This document shows positions 17,108-24,744 of a DNA stretch of 64,000 nt, piece by piece. This DNA comes from Psychrilyobacter atlanticus DSM 19335 (GTDB taxonomy: Bacteria; Fusobacteriota; Fusobacteriia; Fusobacteriales; Fusobacteriaceae). The translations under genes were made by a program, and so were the position numbers. How positions within the stretch are numbered: position 1 is the stretch's first letter; each line of letters opens with the position of its first letter. Under the pieces are notes generated by a model. It was not told the DNA's origin, did not search any database, and worked only from the letters and a program-made list of their open reading frames with translations. The stretch spans positions 434,001 through 498,000 of the forward strand of contig NZ_KE384548.1 in the NCBI RefSeq assembly GCF_000426625.1, in the 5' to 3' direction.

Positions 17108-18364
17108 ATTTTTAATAAAAAATTATTAAGAAATTCAAATTTTATGTTGTTAATTGTAGGTCGGTTTGTTTCGATTTTTGGGACATATATTCAAAACTTT
17201 TCATTATCACTATATGTACTTCACAAGACTGGAGATGCTGCGTTATTTGCGTCTACGATAGCAGTATCTTTTATACCTAGAATTATTTTAGGGCCATTTG
17301 CAGGAGTATTGGCAGATAAGTTTAATAAGAAAAAAATTATGGTTACCTTAGATTTTATAAGTGGAGGAGTAATAGCCATCTACTCTTTGATATTTTTTTT
17401 AAAAGGAGAGTTTTCAATCTTTGATATCTATGTTATCCAAATAACGCTTTCTCTTCTTAATGTAATATTTGCTCCTGCCTCAATGGGAGTATTACCTGTA
17501 ATTATAGAAAAAAGCGAAAGAAAAGATGCCAATAGTTTAAACTCATTTTTATCTTCAGGTTTGGAGTTTATTACTCCGTTAATTGCAGGATTCACATACA
17601 GCTTTGGATTACTTCCTATAATGATATTTAATAGTTTAAGCTTTGTTATATCAGGAATAAGTGAGATATTCATAAAACTTCCTGTGAGTAAGAGAGAAAA
17701 AAGTAAACTGAATGTAAAAAGTTTCTTAGTAGACCTAAAGGAAGGTGTAGTTATTTTAGGTAAGGATAGATCTATATTAGGTCTTATATTTATAGGATGC
17801 GGCTTAAACCTATTGATAGGACCTCTTTTCTCCATTGCTTTCCCGTATATATTAAAAACACAACTATTAGTTGACGATAGAACTTTTGGAATTGTTCTAT
17901 CCATAATGATCAGTGCTATGGTTATCTCTCCATTTATAGCCAGCAATATATTAAAGAAAGTTAGTATCAATACACTACTAAAAAAAATCTATCTATTAAT
18001 AATAATTATGACAATCGCTTGTGGTGGAATCTTTTTAGGAACATCAAATTTCTTAGTTCTTATAATTTCACTGACTATATTTGGATTTTTAGTAGCAGGG
18101 TTAATAAATATTCTTGGAATATGTCTAGTAGGAAGTTTTCAAGATATAGTTCCGGAAGAGTATTACGGCCGAATAGGAGCTCTATTTAATAGTTCCATGG
18201 ATATAGCCACACCCTTAGGTCAATTGCTGATAGGGTTTATATTAGCAGGGGGAAATTCTGCATCACTTTTTATTATTACCGGTATATTACTATCTACTTA
18301 TCTTATAGTTTTTAGATGGTTAACAAAAGAAAATAAAAATAAAAATAAGTATAGAAGTGTATAA
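17108..18364 (+). CDS. MFS transporter 2, probable ATT start
   Basis: The frame has an ATG at 17144 but it lacks a ribosome-binding site. TAGGAGGA lies 7 nt before an in-frame ATT at 17108, giving the extra N-terminus IFNKKLLRNSNF ahead of helix 1, a typical MFS start (compare MRNYW in transporter 3). Twelve helices and GVLADKFNKKKIMVTLD are seen. About 418 residues from the ATT, 406 from the ATG. It is 25 nt after transporter 1 and about 35-40 nt before transporter 3. Exporter of unknown substrate; divergence from its two neighbours suggests different cargo or a heteromeric role. Confidence 0.8.
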   Translation: MFNKKLLRNSNFMLLIVGRFVSIFGTYIQNFSLSLYVLHKTGDAALFASTIAVSFIPRIILGPFAGVLADKFNKKKIMVTLDFISGGVIAIYSLIFFLKGEFSIFDIYVIQITLSLLNVIFAPASMGVLPVIIEKSERKDANSLNSFLSSGLEFITPLIAGFTYSFGLLPIMIFNSLSFVISGISEIFIKLPVSKREKSKLNVKSFLVDLKEGVVILGKDRSILGLIFIGCGLNLLIGPLFSIAFPYILKTQLLVDDRTFGIVLSIMISAMVISPFIASNILKKVSINTLLKKIYLLIIIMTIACGGIFLGTSNFLVLIISLTIFGFLVAGLINILGICLVGSFQDIVPEEYYGRIGALFNSSMDIATPLGQLLIGFILAGGNSASLFIITGILLSTYLIVFRWLTKENKNKNKYRSV

Positions 18365-18405
18365 TTTATACTAAAATTATTTTGTAGGTATAGGGAGGAA
18401 TAAAA

Positions 18406-19644
18406 ATGAGAAACTATTGGTTATATTTTTGGTGTAGGATCGCATCAATACTAGGAGGATCGCTCCAAAATGCTATTATTCCCATTGTTATACTAGAGGG
18501 GACTAGATCAGGTGGTACTTTAGGTTCTGTTTTAGGTGTACAAGAGATTTTACTACTATTAACTTCTTTTGTAGCAGGGTACATAGCGGATAAATTTAAT
18601 AGAAAATATATAATGATCATTTGTGATCTAATAAACGCAGGGTTATTAGGTGGATACATATTTTTAGCAGAAGGAGACATAAACTATCTTTTTGCCCTTA
18701 TTTTTATACAAAACTCAGTAAATAAGATGTTTTTTGCAGCTTCTGGGACTATTTTTAGTCAAATTGTCAAAAGTAAAGATCTATTAAAAAGAAAATCATT
18801 GATGAAAACTGTGATCAGGATTATAAATATATCTGCACCTCCCATAGGAATTTTTCTCTATACGAAATTAGGATTAAACTTTATTTTAACTATAAACCTA
18901 TTATCATTTTTAATCTCCGGAATTTTTGAGTTTTTTATTAGATATAAGTCACATCTAACAAAAACAAAGAAAAAAGAAAGGGTAAATATTATCAAAGAGT
19001 ATCAGGAACCATTGGTATATATCAAAAATGCTGATTCGAGTTTTAAAGGTCTTATGTTGTTTATTTTATCTGTAAATTTCTTCTTTAATCCTATAATATC
19101 GGTTGTTTTTCCATTTATTATCACCAGCTATCTAAATCTTCCTGTGATATTTCTAGGATATACAATGTCTAGTATCGCAATAGGATATATTGCAGGAGGA
19201 GGGATTTTAGCTAAATATCCTGAGAAATTTGAATTAGGAGGGAAGCTATGGAAAAAGATGGTTATAATTAATTTTATAGTTTTAGCAGGAATTCCTGTTT
19301 CACTATATGTTTTTAGTAATAATTTACTATTATGCCAGTTGAGTATAATCAGCTTATTTTTTATCTTTGGGGCTACAAATATTATTTATGTTGAAACTTT
19401 ATTTGTATATTTTGAGATAGTGATCCCTCACAAGATAAAAGGCAGGGCTTTCTCATTGATAGAGATATTTGGATCTATACTGACTCCTATCGGATATTTT
19501 TTAGTAGCTGGAATTATAGATAAAGTTAATCCACTTTATTTATCTCTTACAGCCAGTGGCTTATGTGCTGTTTTTTACTTTATTGTAGTGGTGAGAAGGG
19601 TAGATTCAAAAGATATAAAAATGAATTTGGGAAAATTTATATAA
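18406..19644 (+). CDS. MFS transporter 3 of the tandem cluster
   Basis: 412 residues, AGGGAGGA ahead of the ATG. Twelve helices and the loop motif GYIADKFNRKYIMIICD. Closest in N-terminal layout to transporter 1. It ends 48 nt before the Tiki/EreA-like gene. Same exporter branch; substrate unknown. Confidence 0.85.
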   Translation: MRNYWLYFWCRIASILGGSLQNAIIPIVILEGTRSGGTLGSVLGVQEILLLLTSFVAGYIADKFNRKYIMIICDLINAGLLGGYIFLAEGDINYLFALIFIQNSVNKMFFAASGTIFSQIVKSKDLLKRKSLMKTVIRIINISAPPIGIFLYTKLGLNFILTINLLSFLISGIFEFFIRYKSHLTKTKKKERVNIIKEYQEPLVYIKNADSSFKGLMLFILSVNFFFNPIISVVFPFIITSYLNLPVIFLGYTMSSIAIGYIAGGGILAKYPEKFELGGKLWKKMVIINFIVLAGIPVSLYVFSNNLLLCQLSIISLFFIFGATNIIYVETLFVYFEIVIPHKIKGRAFSLIEIFGSILTPIGYFLVAGIIDKVNPLYLSLTASGLCAVFYFIVVVRRVDSKDIKMNLGKFI

Positions 19645-19692
19645 AAGATTCTTCGAAAATTTTATTAAAATAAAATTAAAAAGGAGTATATT

Positions 19693-20796
19693 ATGAAAAA
19701 AATATTTTTAATAGTTTTAATATTTGTAGCATTAGTATTTATAGGAAAAAAAAGGATAGAAACTACTTATTTTAATGAAACATTCCAAAAAACAACCTTA
19801 GAAAAATTTCAAACTGAAGTAGTTGAAAAAGATATAAAATTGATTACAATAGGTGAAAATCATCGTTATTTTTTATCGTATGATATTTCTTTGGATTTTT
19901 TAAAACTTCTTTACGAAACAAGAGGGATAAAACATTTTTTATTAGAATTCCCTCCTGCAAATGCAGAATATGCTAATAAATTTGTATTGACTGGCAATGA
20001 AGAATACTTATATAAAGCTATAAATTTTCCAGGTGTAATAAATAACAAATTTAAAATTCAACATGTTAAGTTTGAAAATTTTTTTAGAGATCTTTATGAA
20101 TTTAATAGATCAAAGACTTTTGAAGATAAAGTTAAATTAGTAGGTGTTGATCTTGAGTTTAGACCTCATCCATTTTTAAACTTTTTATTAACTGAAGTAG
20201 TAAAAGATAGGAACTTAAAGGGGGAAATAAAAGATTTGTTAGTGAAATATCCAGATACCCACACTAAAGATTACACTAAAGATCATAAAACTTTTTTAAA
20301 GAAACTTCAGCGTAAATTGGACAAAGATTTAGACCCTATGACTCGTTATTTTATAAAATCTGCAATAGATACCTCAAACATACATCAAACTAAAGCCGTT
20401 GATTTTAACAAAAGAGAAGTTCATATTTCAAAAAATATTGAATATATTTCAAAACTCTACCCTAATGAAACATTCATATTAGTTATAGGTAAAGATCATA
20501 TATTTAAAAGTAAAGTTAATAGTTATTCATCTTGTGTTTATTTATTAAAAACTCAGAGTGATTATTTTAAAGATAAAACTTTATCTCTTGATATTGAACG
20601 AAGATCAAATATAAAATCGAATAGTTTTTTAAGTAATAATTATATTGAAGACAAAATTTTCTATAAAACTATAAACTCAGATATGTTTAATAATATTGCA
20701 AATTTTATTTTTCCTAAAAAGAAAATATCCTCTAACAAAACTTTTGAATATGGCCAAAAATATAGTGATGTTTATGATTATTTAATTATTAAGTAA
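19693..20796 (+). CDS. Membrane-anchored Tiki/EreA-like protein
   Basis: 367 residues with an N-terminal signal anchor (KKIFLIVLIFVALVFIGKK). The motif LITIGENHRYFLSYDISLDF and FLLEFPPANAEYANKF match the ChaN/TraB/erythromycin-esterase-like (EreA, Tiki) fold, where a Glu-His pair in GExH is catalytic or metal-binding. Later FILVIGKDHIFKSK supplies another His of the fold. Members act as esterases, proteases or haem-binding proteins. As the last gene of the exporter operon it might process or detoxify the exported compound outside the membrane; this is inference. Confidence 0.6.
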   Translation: MKKIFLIVLIFVALVFIGKKRIETTYFNETFQKTTLEKFQTEVVEKDIKLITIGENHRYFLSYDISLDFLKLLYETRGIKHFLLEFPPANAEYANKFVLTGNEEYLYKAINFPGVINNKFKIQHVKFENFFRDLYEFNRSKTFEDKVKLVGVDLEFRPHPFLNFLLTEVVKDRNLKGEIKDLLVKYPDTHTKDYTKDHKTFLKKLQRKLDKDLDPMTRYFIKSAIDTSNIHQTKAVDFNKREVHISKNIEYISKLYPNETFILVIGKDHIFKSKVNSYSSCVYLLKTQSDYFKDKTLSLDIERRSNIKSNSFLSNNYIEDKIFYKTINSDMFNNIANFIFPKKKISSNKTFEYGQKYSDVYDYLIIK

Positions 20797-20900
20797 GTAG
20801 CTTTAAATTTCTTTTATTTGTTATAAAAATATCTAATTTTAAATGTGATTGATACGATGTCAAAGAAAAACCGAAGCTAAAACCATTTTGTCTTGGTTTA

Positions 20901-21044
20901 GTAGGTCACTCATGGTGGTATGAATATTATGCCAGGAATGAGGAAGATTTAAAATCGGTACAAGAGCAGGCTAAAAGATCAAGGAAGGGTTTGTGGAGGG
21001 AGGAAAATCCAGTGAATCCATATAAGTGGAGGAAGAAGAATTAA
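20901..21044 (+). pseudogene. C-terminal remnant of a second SNase
   Basis: 48 codons, VGHSWWYEYYARNEEDLKSV through NPYKWRKKN, matching the end of the nuclease at 8276-8737 with most residues identical. The N-terminal two thirds, start codon and ribosome-binding site are absent. Confidence 0.85.
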
Positions 21045-21045
21045 G

Positions 21046-21077
21046 AAAAGTAGAGGTAGAATTCTCTACTTTTTTTA
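21046..21077 (+). terminator. Intrinsic terminator
   Basis: AAAAGTAGAG and CTCTACTTTT arms with an 8-nt loop and a T run, after the SNase remnant. Confidence 0.85.
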
Positions 21078-21196
21078 GTACCAATGAATATACTATTGCT
21101 TAAATTTAAATAAGATTATTATTAATTTTGACTTTGGATATTAATGTTGTATTATAGATATTGTCAATATTTTGTAACTATAGAGGGGGAGAGAAT

Positions 21197-22963
21197 ATGA
21201 AACATTTTTTAACAGTTATTCTGTTATCACTTGGTCTAGTAGCATGTGGGACTAGTAGCAATGATAATAAGGATGCAGGAAACAAAGAAAGAGCAATTAT
21301 AATTAAATCAAGTAACTTTAATGGTGATTTTTATGATGGTTGGACGAATACTGTAGATGATAACAATGTTAGGAAATTAGTATGGGGTGAAGGGTTACTT
21401 GCACAAACTCCAACTGGCGAAAGGATACCATCAAAAATTATCGAAAATCTAACTAAAAGTAAGTCAGATCCTAGTAAGACAAACGATGACGTATGGACAT
21501 TTAAAATTAAAGATGGGGTAAAGTTCTCTAATGGTAAAGAACTTACTGCGGAAGATGTAAAATTCACTTATGATTTTTTTATGAATGATGTAGAATTACA
21601 AAAGACAGGGGCAACAAGTACATTAAACCAATTCATAGATAAAGTCGAATTGGATAAAGAGAACAATAGTGTATCTTTCTATTTTAAAGATATGATCTAC
21701 ATAATAGATGAATATATGATGCAATATATAATGAATAAAGATATCATTGAAGTAGGAGCTAAAAAAGATGGTATAACAGTTCAACAATGGGTAAAAGCAA
21801 ATATAAGTACACCCACTGGAAATGGTCCATATAAAATAGTTGAATATGTTCCTTCACAATATGTTAAATTAAAAATAAATCCATATTATGAGGGGAATTA
21901 TGAAGGTGATAAACCAAGTATCAAAACTTTGATATTACAAAATATACCTTCAGAAACCGCTATGAACCAGTTAGTAGCACATGAGATAGATATATCAAGT
22001 GGGGTAACTTCAGAAGAGGACATAGATGTAGTTACACATGATCCTAATCTTACAACTAATGAATACCTAAGACATGGTGGAGGACAACTTACTTTCCATA
22101 CAGACTTTGGTGCAACCAAATTAGAAGAAGTTAGAAAAGCATTTGCCTATATGTTAGATAGAATTAAATTTAGAGAAATATTAATAGGTAAATATGCAAT
22201 AGAAACTAATGCACCATTTTCAAGAAATATGTGGATGATGTATGATGATGATGAAAAAATAGGAACTCCTAGTAGATTTGAAAATACTTTGACATCTTAT
22301 GACATTATAGATGAAAATGGAAATTGGGATGAAAAAGCTAATGTTAAAGAGGCTAGAAAATATCTTGATATTGCAGTGAAAAAGACTGAAGGTGAGTATA
22401 AAAATCTAACTAAAGTAAATGGTAATTATTTATGGAAAGGTAAACCATTGGAGTTGACTTTTGGTATGTCTGCTATGTGGGTAGATCCTGTAAATCTTAC
22501 ACTTACTAAAAAAATACAACAAGAAGTAGGAATGTTGATAAATATTGAAAGTATAGATTGGTCAATTTTATCTAAACATTTATATGGTTCTGCCCCATTA
22601 AGTGAAAGGAGATATAACATATTTGCTGGAAGTACTGCTTATTCTATCAAGACGGATTATAGTACAACTAAAGCTGATAGAATTTTACCATTCGGTCAAG
22701 GTGTTACATCAAATACAACAAGATACGCTATATCTGATGATATTTTATATAGAATGAGATATGCGGATCCATCATCTGAAGAAGGAAAGATCCAGTATAA
22801 AAAAGCATTTAGAGAATATATAAATGTTATAAACCAACATTTACCACAATTACCTCTATATACGAATATATACTTTGATGCATATAGTTCAGATATCATA
22901 GATTATGAGACTAATCCAATGTGGGGATTCCCTTATGCAATAATAAAAGCAAAAATTAAATAA
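21197..22963 (+). CDS. Peptide ABC transporter substrate-binding lipoprotein (OppA-like)
   Basis: 588 residues from ATG 21197, with GAGGGGGAGAG ahead. Signal peptide with lipobox GLVAC (Cys17). The solute-binding family 5 fold is clear: DVWTFKIKDGVKFSNGKELTAEDVKFTYDFF, then NGPYKIVEYVPSQYVKLKINPYY and VRKAFAYMLDR. It should capture oligopeptides outside the cytoplasmic membrane for an ABC importer. No permease or ATPase genes are next to it, so it must use components encoded elsewhere. It sits just past the peptide-sensing locus, so pheromone uptake is a possible but unproven role. Confidence 0.85.
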   Translation: MKHFLTVILLSLGLVACGTSSNDNKDAGNKERAIIIKSSNFNGDFYDGWTNTVDDNNVRKLVWGEGLLAQTPTGERIPSKIIENLTKSKSDPSKTNDDVWTFKIKDGVKFSNGKELTAEDVKFTYDFFMNDVELQKTGATSTLNQFIDKVELDKENNSVSFYFKDMIYIIDEYMMQYIMNKDIIEVGAKKDGITVQQWVKANISTPTGNGPYKIVEYVPSQYVKLKINPYYEGNYEGDKPSIKTLILQNIPSETAMNQLVAHEIDISSGVTSEEDIDVVTHDPNLTTNEYLRHGGGQLTFHTDFGATKLEEVRKAFAYMLDRIKFREILIGKYAIETNAPFSRNMWMMYDDDEKIGTPSRFENTLTSYDIIDENGNWDEKANVKEARKYLDIAVKKTEGEYKNLTKVNGNYLWKGKPLELTFGMSAMWVDPVNLTLTKKIQQEVGMLINIESIDWSILSKHLYGSAPLSERRYNIFAGSTAYSIKTDYSTTKADRILPFGQGVTSNTTRYAISDDILYRMRYADPSSEEGKIQYKKAFREYINVINQHLPQLPLYTNIYFDAYSSDIIDYETNPMWGFPYAIIKAKIK

Positions 22964-22966
22964 ATT

Positions 22967-23006
22967 AAAAGATGATTTCTGTATTGTGCAGGAGTCATCT
23001 TTTTTA
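22967..23006 (+). terminator. Intrinsic terminator after oppA-like gene
   Basis: AAAAGATGA and TCATCTTTT arms with a 19-nt loop and a T run. Confidence 0.8.
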
Positions 23007-23024
23007 TTTAACTTATTTTATTTA

Positions 23025-23987
23025 TTATCTTTCTAAATCATTGTTTATGTTTCTCTTTTTAGGAAAAATAATTTTTCCTTTATATTTTTGTTTTTCTTTC
23101 TCTAATTTGTTAAAATTACCGATCAACCTTTCTGCTATTTTTTCAGAATCACTTGCTGCTTTGTATATCTCATTATTATCTTCTTTCAAAACTTTTATCC
23201 AGGATTTTATATAAGCACTATGATTTTCGATATGATTATTCTTTAGTTCTAAGCCTAATTCATTTTGTGTGAATACAGATGACATCTCAGCTCTAAGCTC
23301 CTCTTTTGCGTATTCTGGGCTACCAAATTTATTTCCTAGCACTCTATCGAGTCTACTACTGTGACCAGTACTATGAGCCATTTCATGAAGCATTGTCCCT
23401 AAAAATTCTTCATGGGACTTAAAATTTTCCTTCAGAGGTAAAACTATATGATCACTAGCTGAGCTATAGTAAGCTCTATCTTGGTTCTTTTCTAAAATTT
23501 GACATTCTGATGATTTTTTTATCCTTTCAATGAATTCTATATTAGTTTTACTAAATTCTAATTTCTTAACTTTGTTAAGAGGAGGGATTCCTTCTATATC
23601 ACTGGCATTGAATACTCTAAAATAATTGGCAATAGGGTTTTCTAATTTAATAAGAATTTCTTCTCCTGTTAACTTATTTTTTTCTTTTTTTGTAAATATC
23701 CATTTTTCTAATGCTATAGATTTTGCGCCTTTTTTTATTTTCCAACCTTTAGTTTGTGCTTGCTTAAAAGTAACCCATCTAGGATCTTCTAGTTCTTTCT
23801 GATCAGCTATTATCATTAATTTTATTTTATTTCCACGACTATATGGTAAATCAGTAGCTCCATTTTTAGGTGTACATTGACTCCTCCACCCTTTTATCCA
23901 ATTTAAGCCATCTTTTTCAAGGTTTTTAATAACTATTTCTGTTAATTTCTTTCTTTCATCATTAATTATTTGGCGAGCTGTCCCCAT
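23025..23987 (-). CDS. ArdC-like antirestriction protein with zincin domain
   Basis: 320 residues, AAGGAGGTG ahead of the ATG. The N-terminal ArdC domain (DUF1738) shows NWIKGWRSQCTPKNGATDLPYSRGN and WVTFKQAQTKGWKIKKGAKS. The C-terminal zincin peptidase-like domain carries HEMAHSTGH, the HExxH zinc motif with a third His. These proteins bind single-stranded DNA and help incoming conjugative DNA survive restriction. Last gene of the mobilisation operon. Confidence 0.85.
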   Translation of the reverse strand: MGTARQIINDERKKLTEIVIKNLEKDGLNWIKGWRSQCTPKNGATDLPYSRGNKIKLMIIADQKELEDPRWVTFKQAQTKGWKIKKGAKSIALEKWIFTKKEKNKLTGEEILIKLENPIANYFRVFNASDIEGIPPLNKVKKLEFSKTNIEFIERIKKSSECQILEKNQDRAYYSSASDHIVLPLKENFKSHEEFLGTMLHEMAHSTGHSSRLDRVLGNKFGSPEYAKEELRAEMSSVFTQNELGLELKNNHIENHSAYIKSWIKVLKEDNNEIYKAASDSEKIAERLIGNFNKLEKEKQKYKGKIIFPKKRNINNDLER

Positions 23988-23988
23988 T

Positions 23989-24135
23989 TTACACCTCCTT
24001 ATTCTTATTAAAAAAATCTTCTAATTCTACTTCATCTCCTGGTGTCTCGCAATCATCTAAAGTTATTCCATCATTCTCTTCAACTACTCCTAATTCTTCT
24101 TCAAATAGCTTTTCCATTGACTTCTCTTTACTCAT
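23989..24135 (-). CDS. Small acidic protein, unknown
   Basis: 48 residues, MSKEKSMEKLFEEELGVVEE followed by an acidic tail. TAGGAGG stands 7-10 nt ahead of the ATG, and the stop codon overlaps the spacer of the ArdC-like gene, so coupling is likely. No family recognised. Acidic small proteins in such modules can be DNA mimics, but this is speculation. Confidence 0.6.
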   Translation of the reverse strand: MSKEKSMEKLFEEELGVVEENDGITLDDCETPGDEVELEDFFNKNKEV

Positions 24136-24147
24136 TTGATTAACCTC

Positions 24148-24642
24148 CTAGTTTTTATGTTTTTTAAATTCAACTATCCCTATCTCATAAAACCTCTGCA
24201 ACTCATAGCTATTACAATTATGAAACTCTACAAAATAGCCACCTAATATTGCTTTATTCTCTTTTAGGAGCCCTGCTTTTTCTATTAGAGCTCCTTTTGA
24301 TATTAGTTTATATGCCCTTTCTTTTTTTTCTTTGGTAGTAAGATGAAATAATGGAGCTTCTCTTATCTCCTCTTTTTTTAACAGTTTTTTCCCTATTGGC
24401 TCTAATATCTTTAACTGAGATCTCTTTTTAAATTCTAAAAAATATCCCAGTAAAATCTCTTTACCTTGAGTAAGAATACCGGCTTTTTCCATTAAAATAC
24501 CGATCATTAAAAGCTTTCTTCCTCGATCTTTTCTTGATTTATATTTATTGTCTTGTAAAATTTTGTTTCTTTTCATAGATAATTTCTTTAATTTATATGA
24601 TATTTGCTCTTCCTTTAAAGAAAGGTTAATGTGAGTTTTCAT
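24148..24642 (-). CDS. TraD-like conjugal transfer accessory protein
   Basis: 164 residues, very basic. It contains the TraD-family pattern twice: RGRKLLMIGILMEKAGILTQ then LLGYFLEF, and RAYKLISKGALIEKAGLLKE then LGGYFVEF. Single-copy versions of this domain accompany MobA/MobL relaxases as relaxosome accessory proteins. The internal duplication is unusual. Confidence 0.7.
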   Translation of the reverse strand: MKTHINLSLKEEQISYKLKKLSMKRNKILQDNKYKSRKDRGRKLLMIGILMEKAGILTQGKEILLGYFLEFKKRSQLKILEPIGKKLLKKEEIREAPLFHLTTKEKKERAYKLISKGALIEKAGLLKENKAILGGYFVEFHNCNSYELQRFYEIGIVEFKKHKN

Positions 24643-24744
24643 AGTTACTCCTATTTATTGCGGATATTTTTATAAAAAATATTCAATCTAGGGGATTTTG
24701 GGGTGTGGGGATATGGGGAATAATTCCCCAGAGTCTCCCATAGG

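Noticed and set aside
17428-17970. 180-codon minus-strand frame
   Set aside because: Shadow of the second MFS gene, without a ribosome-binding site.
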